A DNA stretch of 64,000 nucleotides, taken from NCBI RefSeq assembly GCF_964275005.1, contig NC_092689.1:10305879-10369878 (forward strand), written 5' to 3'. The DNA is from Diadema setosum (lineage: Eukaryota; Echinodermata; Echinoidea; Diadematoida; Diadematidae). A program made the position numbers and the translations under genes. The notes beneath the pieces are model-generated. The model ran no database searches and was not told the DNA's origin. It was given only the letters and a program-made list of their open reading frames with translations. Positions 36,336-48,645 of the stretch are shown here, piece by piece; the stretch's first letter is position 1; each line of letters begins with the position of its first letter.

Positions 36336-39300
36336 CTGGTGGGGTAGAGCAAGAAACATGTGACTCATCATTCAATGCTTTTCACAGACTAAGCCCTTAA
36401 CAGTTGTGCTAGACAAAGATCACAGTACAGTGCACAGGTTAATAAAGTCAGAAAAACATTCCCACTGTGCAAATAAGTTTTCTAGCCATGCTCCATTTGT
36501 TATTGATTTAGTACTCTATGCAATCCATGTGATTCATGATTTATTTTTATTCAGAGACCATGCTGCTGGCACTTAAGCTACACAATAATCAAAATACACA
36601 GGTCAGTAAAGTCAGAAAAATAAGTGCATAAATGATTTGTCTCACCATGCTTCATTTACCATTGATTGCTCTTTCTAATCCACATGCATTCTATAAGTTT
36701 TTGTAGAACTGCTTTGTTCGACCTCAAGAGACAAGATCTCATAAAATAGGTGAATGTTTGGCAATCGTAAAATGAACAAAAAGGAACCCTTTTGGCATTT
36801 CTGTTCATCAAATCCAATGAAATTGATTCAGGTCCAAAGGTATCACAGTACCTCGGGAATCAAACTATTTTGGGCAATGTTTATGCATTCATGGAAGAAA
36901 ACATGCTTAAAGGATGGCATGGTTTTGGCAGAGATGAGGATAGGCTTTTAACTTTTTGCAATGATACCAAGAAACCACTTACAAAATAGTATGGAGCACA
37001 TCATTCTACGAGGAATTCAAAGTTTATTTGATGAAAAAATGGTTTGGGAATGGCCAAAACATTTAGAAACAAAGCGATTGTAATAAAAGGTGGGTCCCAC
37101 CTTTTATTAGGATTGCTCTGTTTGGGGAATCTCACCCATTTCAATACCAATTTTCATCAAACAAACATTGCATTCCTCTTGGAATTGCATACTCTTTCAC
37201 ATTTCATAAGAGATTTTTCATTATGTCACCCAAAAATGTTAGAAACCTGAAGTTAGGCCTCAGCCAAAACTATACGATCCCTTTTACATGTATCAGAGGT
37301 ACAAATCAATAGTGTTTGAAACATTAATTCTAGGAGGGCTAACAGAGTTCTGCAACTTGCCATGGTAGCACTATTTACTCCAAGAATAAAGGGCCAGAGG
37401 AAACACTAACTTTTTTTCTGCATCTTCATCACAATCTAAATCTGAATTCATTCACAAAAATAAAGCACAATCCTCCACAAAAATGTGCCAAAATAAAATA
37501 CAGAATTAAACAAATCAAATTTTTCACTTTGTATACTTGTGCAGAGAGACATAAGTAGAACAAACAGCATCTTCAAAAGCTGTTGCTATGGAGATAGGCA
37601 AGGCTACCATGCTGTGAAGTAAAAGTGAAGCAAAGCTGGAATGCGTCAATTTCTGTAGAGAAGTACTTCCACATATGACGAATCAAAAGCACGTTAGTCA
37701 GTGCATGATGACACATCAGATGAAATATACACTTGCTATTTCATTTTATTACTTGATTCTACAAAAGGAAGTCAACAATACCATTATTAATGCTTTCTTT
37801 ATGACATTATTTAAACAAAATTATGGCTTATCAATGGAGGAGCAATAATAAATACTCTTTTTTACAGCCTAGAGTCATCTGTAAAGAATTTTTACAGTAT
37901 TGACATAAAGCTAGATAACTACATTTTCATTTTTATGAATCATTTTCATCTTTTCATGTTTTCGAGCATAGATGTGCTGTTGTTGGGGGGGGGGGGGTTG
38001 TTTTACCTAGCTTTTTTATCAGGCCACTTGGGAACATAACTATTTATAGCACCCTACATACCAGTAGTATCTATCAGCATTATCTTACAGCCTAGATTCA
38101 TCTGTAAAGAATTTTTACAGCATTGGTATACAGCCAGATAACTACATTTTCTTTTTTATAAATTATTTTCATCTGTTCATGTTATCTAGCATAGATGTGC
38201 TGTTGTGGGGGGGGGGGTGGGGGGGTGGGCAGGGACAAGGTTGTATTACCTAGCTTTTCAATCAGGAACATGAATATTTATAGCACCCTACATACCAGTA
38301 GTATCCATTATCTGTAACCCACTTCTGGTTAATAACCAGTCATCATGATACCGGTGATCATTTTGTCTTGACACTTGATATTAGTGAGTTGCCAGATCCT
38401 AAAATCCTTTCTGAGAGGGCCATTAAAAGTATGTGTGACGGAAATCTACATAATTGTTTACTGTATTATCCTCATAGTTTGTTTTCCCCTTTGCTGTTGT
38501 TTCGCTTTTGTTTTCTTTGTTTATTTATTCTTCTGCAAGGTAAAAACAATGCCACCTACCTGCAATAATACTAGTTTGTGTCATCTTCACTCCGTCGGCA
38601 TTTGTGTACTCGCTGTAGTCAAGTTTTCCCGTCAGATAAATTCTGTCACTGTTGGGAGAACAATACAAGGAAAATCATCATGAATTCATTTTCACAGCCC
38701 TTTGCCATATTTCTAGTAAATGGTAGCGCTGAATCCACCTTTACTATCTAACATTCCACCACAAGGGAGAATATTTTATGTTCAGGAAAGGAGCATGTAA
38801 TAAAATGATGCACATTTGGGTATCTACTGCACATGCATGAGACTCAAAGAGCCTGAATCTGCATACAGTTTTATACATAGCTTCCAGTTTTAACCCACTG
38901 AAGACTAGTCACAAGTATACTTGGGCAGGTGTCTATGGGAAATGCAAAATCAGCTCGTCCTTAGTGGGTTAATAGAGTCTGGTGGAGAGGCTTTGCAAAT
39001 GGCCACCACAGAAAATTCTCTAAAGGTAAGAGATTATTAGGTAGTGGGGTAATGATATGAGGTATGAGTTTTCTTCAATTTGTCTGCCTTCTGTACAAAT
39101 GAAATTAGTAAGATAGATCGCAACTACTGATCTACACTTTTTAACGAAACATGTTGGAAAAAAAAGGAACCAGCGGGAATCGAACCTGTCAACCAGGCAT
39201 AGCCTGGTGGTAGTGTGGCTGCCTGGAAAACAATGGATGATCAGGTTCAATTCCCACTGGTTCCTTGTTTTCTGACATGTTTGTTAAAAATGTAGATCAG

Positions 39301-42300
39301 CAGTTGCAATCTTACAAATTTTATTAGTACAGAAGGCAGAAATTTACAGAAAACTTATACCTCAACTCTCACGGTACTTTGATTAACCACATAGTATACA
39401 AGTAAACAGATGATGAAATTTTTGTTTTGGGGAATATTACAAATATTTCATTCTCAGGGTTTGACATGAATTTTTTTCAGGGAGGTCACAAGTCCTCCCA
39501 CAGCATTTCAAACCCTTCGGACTGATCTATATGTATGACAGATGTCCACTCAAATACCAGTCATCACCCATGTAACATTTACAAGTGGTGATTTACTTTG
39601 TCCAACAAACCCACCCCACATTTATATAGCTGTTATATATTCTTTATGTTGATCTATATTTACTCATCCACACTTTGAGATGATGCGGAAATTTAACATT
39701 TTATTGCTGAATCAATTATGATTAGAAAGAAAAATGACTTTGTGCACACCATGAAACAAGATCTTTAGTAATACAAAACCAAACAAATAATTACAGCAAA
39801 TGTTCAAAATGAAGAAAAACAACAACAAACAAACATGAACTTGAATCTTGAGCTAGAAAAGACTTACCCTTTCTTACAGTATGTGTAAACAGCATCAACA
39901 AGTCCAGGTCTAAACACACATATCCTATGCCAGCTTGTTTTAGCATAAAAGTCATCTATTTGTGGAAAGAACAAAGAAGACAAAAAATAAATAAATCAAA
40001 AAGTATAAAATCATAGAGAATGGCGATCTATTATCAATAATCAAGTATAAATGAAAACACATCTGTAGAAAATGTAGTGAATTTAAAGATATCAGAAAGT
40101 GTAAGTGAACTTCAATACTGGGTAAATGTCTGGTGTCTAGTCTGGTGTCCAACAGTCAATCCATGATTACCTCCTTGGGCCACGTAATTATGACATCAAT
40201 CATTTTGTAACACTCATCACTGACAACAAGTGTACCCTCTCAACTGCACACAAAAGACCTGAACAAAATGTCATTAAAGGGCTGGTATAGTTTTGGTTGA
40301 GATGGGGTTTCAGTTATCCAACTTTTCTGTGATATAATATACAAATATGATGTACAGTGTACAATTGGGTCTACACTATATGCATTGAATGCCAGTGGCA
40401 ATTCATGAAAAACTCATGCCATGAAAAAAGGTCTTCGGCTCAAATTTGTAAATATTTCATACTGCAAATATATCTTGCTTTACAATATTTTTTTGGGAGG
40501 CTGCAAGTCGCTCAGTTTCTTCTCAAGACTCATAACCTCCCTAAATAGTATTTCAAACACTTTGAATCAATAAGTCTGTATCCTCCCTCACACATTGAGT
40601 CATAATGTTTGACCCTCATTAGAATTACAACTTGTCACGGTACAACATCTATCAGAGCTCTATATCATCATGTTAGCACAATTTCTCACGATTGTAAGAC
40701 TTCAAGACTTGGTGTCTATCTCACCTCCATGATCGTCCATCTGTTTGCTCTTGATATTCACGCTGGTCGCCATGGAGAACGTTGCCATGGGATGCTCGGC
40801 TGATCCTTTCAGTTCGACATCCTGACCTATCCTGCCGAGCAGCGTTACCTGGTTGATACCTGTATGAGGGACAGTGACAGAATGGGTATTCTGGAGTCAA
40901 GTTTTTAGGAAAGGAATGGCTGAAATATCCTAGAATAAAAACAACAGAATTTAGAAAAATGGGGGGAGGGGCAACATCTCACCTCTAAAGAGTCCTTATG
41001 GTTTATAATAAATGTAATGGCATTGCCCCATCTTATCTCAAAGACTTCATTTTTATCCACTCCTGTAATTCAACCAGATCTCTCCATTCCTCCTTTTCTC
41101 TGCAACTACTGTAAAACGAGAAATGTTCGCGTGCATTTTAATTTTGCGAATTTCGCGAGCGCCAAGATTCGCGAAATTAAAATGCACGCGAAATTTCTTA
41201 TCTACACTATAAGCATTGAACGCTAGAGGCAATTCGCAAAAATTTCTTGCCACGGAAAAGGCCGTTGGCTCCAATTCGCGAAAATTTCGTGCCGCGAATA
41301 TATCATGTTTTACAGTATCATATGGTCCTAGTACTTGTATGCCATTATACTAATGGAGCCTTAGTGTTCCATTTCTTTGGAAAAAAACAAACCCTTCCCT
41401 TTCATATATATTCAAAACACTCAAAGTGTAGACAACTATAACCAATGCTCAAAACCCACTCATTTGATTGATCATATCCCCCCCCCCCAATTCTCCAAAC
41501 TCATATTACAACATAGTTCATAATATTTTGAGAACGGTTTGATTTTGCTATAACAACACACATTTCCCATGGACACCTGCCCGAGTATACTCAGGACTCA
41601 TCCTCAACGGGTTAAATCAACTTTTCAGTTTGAAATATTATCATATTTTGTATCTTGATTCAACTCTTCAGTTCTGTATCAGTGTGTGCTTAGAAGTGCC
41701 CATATTAAGCCCTATATAAATGGTATTTGTTAATATTGAAACAACTAAAAAATGAAGAAATTATTAAAAACCTGCAAATAGTCAAATTACTTACTACTGC
41801 TCTTTACAAACTATCTCTCACCTACAATGCTGTGAAAATAAATTTGCAGTGTGGAAAAAACTGCACTACTAAATAAATAGGGAAGGCATTGTCTAATCCT
41901 GGAAATCCCAGTTAACAAAACATCTGATGTTTACCTGCAGCGAAGCATGTAATATAACAACAAAACAAACATGAAACTTCAAACTACAAGGCCTGTCTGC
42001 TTTGCAGGAAGTTCAGGATTTCCTCACATGACTTAGTACTTCCCCTTTGGTTGATAACTCTTTAAACAATTGCAAAATCAGCTTGGACATGAATGATATC
42101 ACACCTACAAGACATTCTTTCATGTATCCTCATAAAGATGCACCACAGGATGTGGATTACCCACCTATGTATGTTTTGTGGTTTTTATCATGTGGTACTT
42201 TCTGTTTCTCCTGCCATTTGTGTCTTCCTTTATGTGCATGCATTGGCATGTGAACATCAATAGCCTGCTCATTCCCCACTAAATTTTCAAAGAAAGATAC

Positions 42301-45296
42301 TGATACCAGTATTCCTTTCTTTTCCTCTCAAAACCATCCAGAACAAAAATATCCCTTTTACACAAAAGGTTTCAAATCGCCACAGTTCAAAGAAATTTCA
42401 TCAAAGATTCGTATCAGTTAAAGTTTCTCCCAATGAAGAACATCAAGGCATGTAGAAGGATCAAGGAAGCTCATAGAATCTGCAATTCTATAATCTTTTT
42501 TTCCCTGCAATATCTTTTCCTCCCCACAAAACTGCATTCACTGATTTAAACTTTTAATCAGAGGAACATTATGAATATGATGATCTACTACAGGCTTAAT
42601 AGCATACCATGTACACGTATTGTTTCCCTCTTCATCTTTGCATTCTACATGTACATGTTAAAAGCAGCTCTTCAAAACATTGTTTTTAAAATAGTGGTTG
42701 ATTTTGTCATATAATATAATATAATTTGGTTTGTTTTGTTTTTAAGTTCTGACGACAATGGTGCTATTACCATCTCTTTTAGCACATCTACGTACAATGT
42801 ACTGCCTTTATGTGAAACCTTTTTGACATGTTTTTTGACATGACAATGTTTGAAATTATTTTCTTCTCCTTTCTTTCTGGTTAGTGGATTGTGGTAGTCA
42901 CCAGTAACCTACATGATGCAGAATAGCAGTAAGAATCATGATTACCAGTGAAAATAATAACAATATGTAATAGCACCAGGACTGCTTCCAGAAAGTACAC
43001 ACCACACTTGGCAAGGCTCCTATGTGTCAGAAGCATGAAATGAAAAGTTGTACAAGAAAGACCTTATTGCACCAGCTAGGCAACAGTACACAGTCCTAGG
43101 ACCAGGACCCCACAATCAATACCCCCCCCCCCCACACACACACACACACAAGCACACACAAATTTTGAGCCCCATCCACCCACGCACAGCAATCAGTATA
43201 GGGTATTAGAAGTCGCAATGCCCTTGGACCCTGGACTACAAACCACAAAAGTCAACCGGATTGTTTGTTTGTTTGGTTTTTTTTTCAAAAGAACTGAAAA
43301 TAACATTTTTGGTCATCGAAGCTGATTTGAGGGATTTGCGTGTTCTCCTCCACTTCCATTGTCCTCCTATGAGAGCCTAGTAACATGAAAGTCTGAATGT
43401 AACTGCCACAGAAATGTTCAAGAACAGTCAGCAAAGTTCTGATACACCAACACAATTCTGAATGAACTGCTATAGCCCAGTCTCAAATTAATCTGATAAT
43501 CTGTTGATAACAGCTGCAGCTGTGAATTTCTAATCCCCTTTCTGCTCCACACCGTGACAGGTGACTTGGCACATGTACATACACCATTACCTTGACAGGA
43601 AATTTACTGTACATCTGAATATATAGGGGGCTCCATTCTAATAATAAAGAGATATGAGCAGGACACATCAGTGAAGTTTGAGGAAAACTGAACAATCTCT
43701 CCAGAAGTTATGAATTATCACAGTTTTTATTTTAACTTTTTGCAAAATAATTAACAACCACTTATGAAATATTGAAGAGCATACAATTCTATAAAAGGTA
43801 TTCAGAGTTTATTTGATGGAAATTGGTTTTGAAATGGCTGAGATGTCAAAATCAAAGTACATGTAAAACAAAATGGTCTTATCTCAGCCATTTTAAAATC
43901 AATCTTAACCAAATAAACTCTGAAATCCTCTTAGAATAATATACTCTTTCATATTTCATAAGATGTTTTTCATTCTCTCACATACAAAACAGTAGGAAAC
44001 CTGAAGCTCCATTTCAACCAAAACTATACTATACTATCCCTTTAAATCCATGTGCTGCCATTGCTGGATAAGTAGGTATCAACAATTTTGCTAGATCACA
44101 GTAGGGGAATGATGCAAAGGAAATAATAACAAGATTTCAACACATTCCCCTTATTAATTGATAATGTAAAAACATTTGACTTATTTCTTTTAGAATGGCA
44201 GGAGGGAATGATACTCCCCCTAATGAATTATGTTAGTATCAAGTCCAAGGAATGTGTCCTTTTCATAAAAATCAACTTTGGTGGTATTTCCTTTATATTT
44301 TCTTTGTGCATTTACTGAATTTACATACATTATTGTGTTGAATTCCCCTTCAAGCCACTGAAGACGGGCTGATTTTGCTACAACACGCATTTCCCATAGA
44401 CACTTGCCCCGAGTATACTCGGGACTCATCTTCAATGGGTTGTCAGCCATTCTCAAAAGTAATATATGGTACCGTAGTTCCACATTTGTGTTCCATCATT
44501 CTTTTGTGGGCTAGGAACATTCAATTTAGATGAAATTATACACATTATTTTGATGCTGAAAATCCCCTCTTATGTCTAACTCTTTCTGTGGGCCAACAAA
44601 TCAAATGTGTACAAATTTCACACACAAACCTAATGGGCAGGTGAAATAATGTGGCATGCTGGGGGCTAAAAGATAAAGGTAGTTTCTTACTTCTCTCTGC
44701 TTTCTGCTGGATAGCTCTGAGCTGACATAATCTCACTGCCCTGCAGGATAACTGCAAATTAAACATGAGGACAGGATAATTATGTTTGAATTTAAGAAAA
44801 TGACGAATAAATGTTAAGAAATGGCCACAGCTACTTACTGAGTAATTTATGGAATTCATCGAAGAACACTGAGAGCAATATATATAGGGAGCGTCCTTCA
44901 TATGATTTTGTGATAAAATTTAATCGATTCAGGGGAAAATAATTGCTTAATCAAGGAGACACAGTGCAATTATGACATCTTTGTAACAGTTTTTTTTTTC
45001 TACAATTTACAGGATCCAATTAAATGTCATATTTTACTAGATACAAAATTATAAATCAGTCAAAGTCTATATTACCCTGATTTCCATGTTTAATTCAAAT
45101 GCAATGTAAGTACTGGTTTGGTGAGAAAAAGATTCCTACATGCTGGTATTGACTATACAGACTATACAAACAGCAAACTTATTAATACACTAGTTCATAA
45201 CATACATTTATTTATACACATTATACATCAAAGCTACTGATGAGAAGTGTAAAGCATAATATGAAAACTTGCCTGAAAAAGTTGAGATCTAAACAT
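36289..45296 (-). CDS. SSBP1: Mitochondrial single-stranded DNA-binding protein, complete coding sequence
   Basis: Six coding exons join in one frame: 45296-45273, 44751-44691, 40859-40725, 39955-39868, 38648-38560, 36335-36289, giving 147 codons plus stop (human SSBP1 is 148). Known family features are all visible: MFR- start, an N-terminal mitochondrial presequence rich in Arg and lacking acids, [13 protein letters not shown] (OB-fold strand 1), [12 protein letters not shown] (family TTWHRISVFRPG), [19 protein letters not shown] and TSIIADDVIFL at the C-terminal strand. The protein binds single-stranded mtDNA as a tetramer and works with the mitochondrial helicase and polymerase. Intron 1 uses a GC donor. 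Introns hold many MITEs. The short tail GGGRSGEVD replaces the human SDQTKEKE. Confidence 0.95.
36907..37287. mobile_element. TTAA-flanked MITE (AAAGGGATGGTATAGTTTTGG family)
   Basis: Starts TTAAAGGATGGCATGGTTTTGG and ends CCAAAACTATACGATCCCTTTTA; internal arms (AAAGGTGGGTCCCACCTTTTA in the centre) make the whole element a hairpin. Located in the last SSBP1 intron. Relatives: 43720-44045, 51095-51421, 59226-59857 and a fragment at 40276. Confidence 0.8.
37862..38312. repeat. Tandem duplication, two copies of about 225 bp
   Basis: Two adjacent copies begin TTACAGCCTAGA(G/T)TCATCTG, each with ATAGATGTGCTGTTGT plus a G-run, and end GCACCCTACATACCAGTAGTAT. They differ by scattered substitutions and by G-run length (37984-37997 versus 38205-38227). 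In the last SSBP1 intron. Confidence 0.9.
38560..38648 (-). CDS. SSBP1: SSBP1 coding exon 5
   Basis: An 89-base exon, acceptor GTTCTCCCAACAG before 38648, donor GTAGGT after 38560; phase 2 in, phase 1 out. It encodes [19 protein letters not shown] and [10 protein letters not shown], matching human SRIYLEGKIDYGEY. Confidence 0.93.
38890..38972. mobile_element. 83-bp miniature palindromic element
   Basis: TTAACCCACTGAAGACTAG and CTCGTCCTTAGTGGGTTAA are complementary ends around a core GTATACTTGGGCAGGTGTC. Two more copies occur in this window (41531-41615 and 44350-44442), all inside SSBP1 introns. Confidence 0.75.
39058..39364. repeat. Palindromic repeat with tRNA-like Pol III boxes
   Basis: Arms of about 140 bases (GAGGTATGAGTTTTCTTC...AGGAACC and its complement) enclose a tRNA-like centre: A-box-like TAGCCTGGTGGTAG (39202 region) and B-box GGTTCAATTCC (39243 region). 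The left arm repeats the B-box on the opposite strand (GGAATCGAACC). It looks like two tRNA-SINE heads joined head to head. Not a functional tRNA: no acceptor stem pairs correctly. Confidence 0.7.
39868..39955 (-). CDS. SSBP1: SSBP1 coding exon 4
   Basis: An 88-base exon, acceptor TTCCACAAATAG before 39955, donor GTAAGT after 39868; phase 1 in, phase 2 out. It encodes [19 protein letters not shown] then [11 protein letters not shown], the most conserved block of the family. Confidence 0.95.
40276..40495. mobile_element. Composite of two MITE fragments
   Basis: AAAGGGCTGGTATAGTTTTGGTTGAGATGG (left end of the TTAA family) is followed after about 55 bases by a right-hand piece of the TACTGTA family (GCATTGAATGCCAGTGGCAATTCATG...). 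A deletion or nested insertion has fused them. Confidence 0.6.
40725..40859 (-). CDS. SSBP1: SSBP1 coding exon 3
   Basis: A 135-base exon, acceptor CCCTCATACAG before 40859, donor GTGAGA after 40725; phase 1 at both ends. It encodes the first half of the OB fold: [18 protein letters not shown], then [19 protein letters not shown]. Shorter loops than in human SSBP1 around the second strand. Confidence 0.93.
41107..41317. mobile_element. Palindromic TA-flanked MITE (TACTGTAAAAC family)
   Basis: Ends TACTGTAAAACGAGAAATG and CATGTTTTACAGTA; the interior has nested palindromes ATTTTGCGAATTTCGCGAGCG and AATTCGCGAAAATTTCGTG. TA target duplication; about 211 bp; intron 2 of SSBP1 (between coding exons 2 and 3). 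Confidence 0.85.
43720..44045. mobile_element. TTAA-family MITE, left-truncated
   Basis: Matches the 36907-37287 family from TTTAACTTTTTGCAAAATAAT to CCAAAACTATACTATACTAT then CCCTTTAA. The left terminal repeat is missing; the preceding 43670-43715 piece (GTTTGAGGAAAACTGAACAATC) is from the AAAGGACAAGTTCACC family instead. Confidence 0.7.
44691..44751 (-). CDS. SSBP1: SSBP1 coding exon 2
   Basis: A 61-base exon, acceptor TAATTTGCAG before 44751, donor GTAAGA after 44691; phase 0 in, phase 1 out. It encodes [20 protein letters not shown], an Arg-rich segment without acids until its end, consistent with the rest of the mitochondrial presequence and its cleavage zone. Confidence 0.85.
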
Positions 45297-45345
45297 GTTT
45301 GCTAGATGAAGCAGCTTGCCTGCCAATGTCTCTCCAAGTAAATTG
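45273..45345 (-). CDS. SSBP1: SSBP1 coding exon 1 with GC donor
   Basis: ATG at 45296 encodes MFRSQLFQ (human starts MFRRPVLQ). The exon ends CAG|GCAAGT, a textbook GC-type donor; the only nearby GT would break the frame to exon 2. A likely acceptor TTGTCTTACACAG at 45348 gives 49 bases of 5' UTR; an alternative AG lies at about 45323. Confidence 0.82.
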
Positions 45346-45349
45346 CTGT

Positions 45350-46680
45350 GTAAGACAATCATGAAAAAACATAGGTAGTCATTGCATACTGCTACATCAT
45401 TACATATATTGCAAAGAACAATACTGGAATTTGTAAAACAATAGCACAAGTCTGCACATGTAGATAAATTTGTGATAGAGAACAAGAAAGAGTATCATCC
45501 CCTATCGAGAGAAAAGTGAGAAATTTCCCAGCTTGGAGATGTTAGAAAATGTATTCAAGGCAACATTTTTGTGAGCTGTTAATTTCACAAATATTTGTTG
45601 ACTCACAGGACATATGTATGATGGAAAAAAATAGAAAATAATTACTCACTCTCCAACACTGCACTGTCCTACACAATGCAACATTTGCTTTGTTGTGAAT
45701 ATCATTACTTTGAAATACAAACTGTAAACAAGGATATTATGCATTTGTTTTACAGACACTACCCATTTTGACAACCCACTGTGACACTGCTGCAAAACTG
45801 CTAACAATGAATTGAAAACCCTCTTTGGTGGCATTGTAAGAGATACTTGGCTTGAATGGACAACTGTAAAAAATGTAGCCACACAGAACATTGTTTTGCC
45901 TACATTTGTAATCATGTACTGTAACATCATTATAGGAGCACAATAATTCACAGTACCCGTACCTGTATTGGTAGAAGTCACTTAAAGTCATGGTCACCAT
46001 CTCTTTCGCCAATATTCTACAATGAAGTGATCAGCTAGTGACATTAATGCCCTGTCACGCATTGTGAACAACTCTGTATTGTAAAGTTTGCTTAATTAAC
46101 AGATTTTGTTTCATTAAAGAAAAAAATAACATGCTACATGTCATTGCTGTTTTTGAAGGCGTTGAAGAAAAGTAGCAGTTTAATAAATATCTGAAATATG
46201 CAAAGCAATGCTAATATCCATGAGCCATCTTATCCTGAAGGGAATGTATTTATTTTGGTCAACTAATGACAATATTACTTCTATCTCCTTTAAGTTTTGC
46301 ATGCAAAATGTCACTACATACAATGTACATGACATCTTAACATTTACACTGTACATTCCCTCCCTAACAGAAACATATACAGTAAATACATACACACAGA
46401 CTTCGATTTAAAACAAAGAAACAAAATCAATTTTGTGTTGGCCATTGGATGCAAATGAGCACTTTGGAAGGAACACCACTATCCTCCTGGGCTTTGATGA
46501 GGTAAGAGGAGTATTCATGATCATACAGGTGCAAGTAGGATGCTCTATTTGATGATCCGATAACACAGAGAAGAGATGATCAACAGCATTAAAAATACCA
46601 TTATTTAACCAGCATTATTTCATCAAATTGTTACTAATTCAATAATCTACAGATTACAGTCCAATCTCAGCTATCCCGTA
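45350..46680. other. Probable 5' UTR intron of SSBP1
   Basis: AT-rich, with several 70-110 codon minus-strand frames lacking domains or splice logic. Nothing else recognised. Confidence 0.4.
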
Positions 46681-46684
46681 ACAT

Positions 46685-46815
46685 CTGGGGGGCATTTCAT
46701 GAAGCATTTTGTCCGACAACTTGTCAGACAAATTTGCTCTCAGCCAATCAGATGCAAGGATTTCAGTAGCTTTTAACATTTTGTCAGACAAAATGCTTCA
46801 TGAAATGCCCCCCAG
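46685..46815. mobile_element. 131-bp MITE with near-perfect 29-bp TIRs
   Basis: CTGGGGGGCATTTCATGAAG and its exact complement at the other end, then ATTTTGTC on both sides. The core CAATCAGATGCAAGGATTTC is shared with the fragment at 17140-17215. Very well preserved, so probably a young insertion. Confidence 0.85.
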
Positions 46816-46867
46816 GTCCAGCAAGTAGTCCGAGTGATACCAGATAGTGAAATGGTCAGACAGAGTC

Positions 46868-47608
46868 TTAAAGGACAAGTTTACCTTCGTAGACATGTGG
46901 GTTGAGTGAAACTCAGCAATATCAGTAAAACACATCAATGAGAGTTTGAAGAAAATCGGACAATCCATTATTCAAAAGTTATGAATTTTTGAAGTTTCTG
47001 CCTTGTCAAGGCTGGATGAGAAGACTACTATAACTTGCGATGTCACATGTGTACAACGATATAAAGAAAGAAAATTCAACTATTTTCACTTTTCTCGCAT
47101 AACAAAAGAACACTCGACTTCTCTCTTTCAGAATTCAAGGGGAATTATTACGTCAGTACCAAGTCCAAGGAATGTGCACTTTATTCAAAAAGTAAAGTTT
47201 TGTGAAATTCTCTTTTTATTTTCCTTATATCGATCTACGCATGTGACATCATACTGTGAAACAAGGAAAGTTCGCGTGCATTTTAATTTCGTAAATTTCG
47301 CAAGCGCCAAGCTTTGTGAAATTTAAACACACGCGAAAGTTCTTGTCTACACTACATGCATTGAATGCCAGTGGCAATTCACGAAAATTTCATGCCATGA
47401 AAAAGGCTGTCGGCTCCAATTCGTGAAAATTTCATGCCGTGAGTATATCATGTTTTACAGTACACTGTAGTAGTCTTCTCATCTAGCAGTGATTGCACAA
47501 ACTTTTGAAGGAATTGTCGGATTTCCCTCAAACCTTCACTGATGTGTTCTACTAATATTGTTGCATTCACTCAATCCGTATGTATATGAAGGTGGACTTG
47601 CCCTTTAA
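46868..47608. mobile_element. TTAA-flanked MITE (AAAGGACAAGTTCACC family) carrying a nested MITE
   Basis: Ends TTAAAGGACAAGTTTACCTTC and GAAGGTGGACTTGCCCTTTAA; same family as 48082-48645. At 47252-47462 it is interrupted by a TACTGTA-family MITE flanked by TA. TTAA target sites suggest a piggyBac- or Kolobok-type source. Confidence 0.85.
47252..47462. mobile_element. TACTGTA-family MITE nested in a second MITE
   Basis: TACTGTGAAACAAGGAAAG to ATGTTTTACAGTA with the same internal palindromes as 41107-41317. The sister host element at 48082-48645 gives the site without this insert, which defines the boundaries. Confidence 0.85.
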
Positions 47609-48081
47609 GAGAGATACGCATGCTCAAATATGACACTTTCTAGCACCTTCTGCTGGGAATTATGATAAATTTAGCAACATAAATAGACAAGGTCCTATGA
47701 TTATTTGCACGGTATTGTCATGTTTCAAAATTCAGGTGACATAAAAATAACATTTCAAATTTCTGTTTATACTCCTTCTCATCGACAGGTGTGTTTGTTT
47801 GAAGGATATTGAGATTTGATTTAGACTCAAACACTAGCCACTGTCTGGTAACAAAAGCGGTACATGGTACCATCACAGTACAGTGCACACTGCCAGTTGA
47901 CAAGTTTAATACGACATCGAATGCCACCATCCAATCTCTCGTTGTTTGTAAATATAACTGAGCTTTGAATTTTGTGTACAAATATTGCAGATTTTTGAAA
48001 GATTCAGCAACTTCACAGAAATCATGATTTTTTTTTAATATGAAGTAGGGCTGCGTGCGCATGCTAGCTGGTCCTGCAAGT

Positions 48082-48645
48082 TTAAAGGACAAGTTCACCT
48101 TCATTAACATAAGGATTGAGAGAATGCAGCAATATTAGTAGAACACATCAGTGAAAGTTTGAGGAAAATTGGACAATCGATGCAAAAGTTATGAATTTTT
48201 AAAATTTTTGTGTTGGAACCGCTGGATGAGGAGACTACTTAGGCTCGTGATGTCATACGAGTACAACAGTATAAAGAAAATATAAAGAAAATTCAACATA
48301 TTTTCAATTTTTTCGCATTATAAAAGAGCACTTGACTTGCCTCTTTCTAAAGGCAATGGGAATAATATTACCCATAACATATGTCAGTAACGAGTCAAGA
48401 GAATGAGTACTTTTTTCAAAAGGTGAAATTTTGTGAAATTAATTTCCTTATATTGTTGTATGCATGTGACATCATACAGTATACACTGCAGTAGTCTTCT
48501 CATCCAGCGGTGACTGCACAAAAAACTTCAAACATTCATAACTTTTGAACGGATTGTCCGATTTTCCTCAAACTTTCAATGATGTGTTCTTCTATTGCTA
48601 CATTCTCTCAATCCTTATGTTAATGAAGGTGAACTTGTCCTTTAA
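48082..48645. mobile_element. TTAA-flanked long-TIR MITE (AAAGGACAAGTTCACC family)
   Basis: TTAAAGGACAAGTTCACCTTC at the left and GAAGGTGAACTTGTCCTTTAA at the right are perfect complements; arms extend more than 130 bases (TATTAGTAGAACACATCAGTG, AAGTTATGAATTTTT and others on both sides). Non-coding. Confidence 0.9.

Noticed and set aside
39180-39265. Possible tRNA gene inside the SSBP1 intron
   Set aside because: A- and B-box-like motifs are present, but the D and anticodon arms do not fold and the whole lies in a palindromic repeat.
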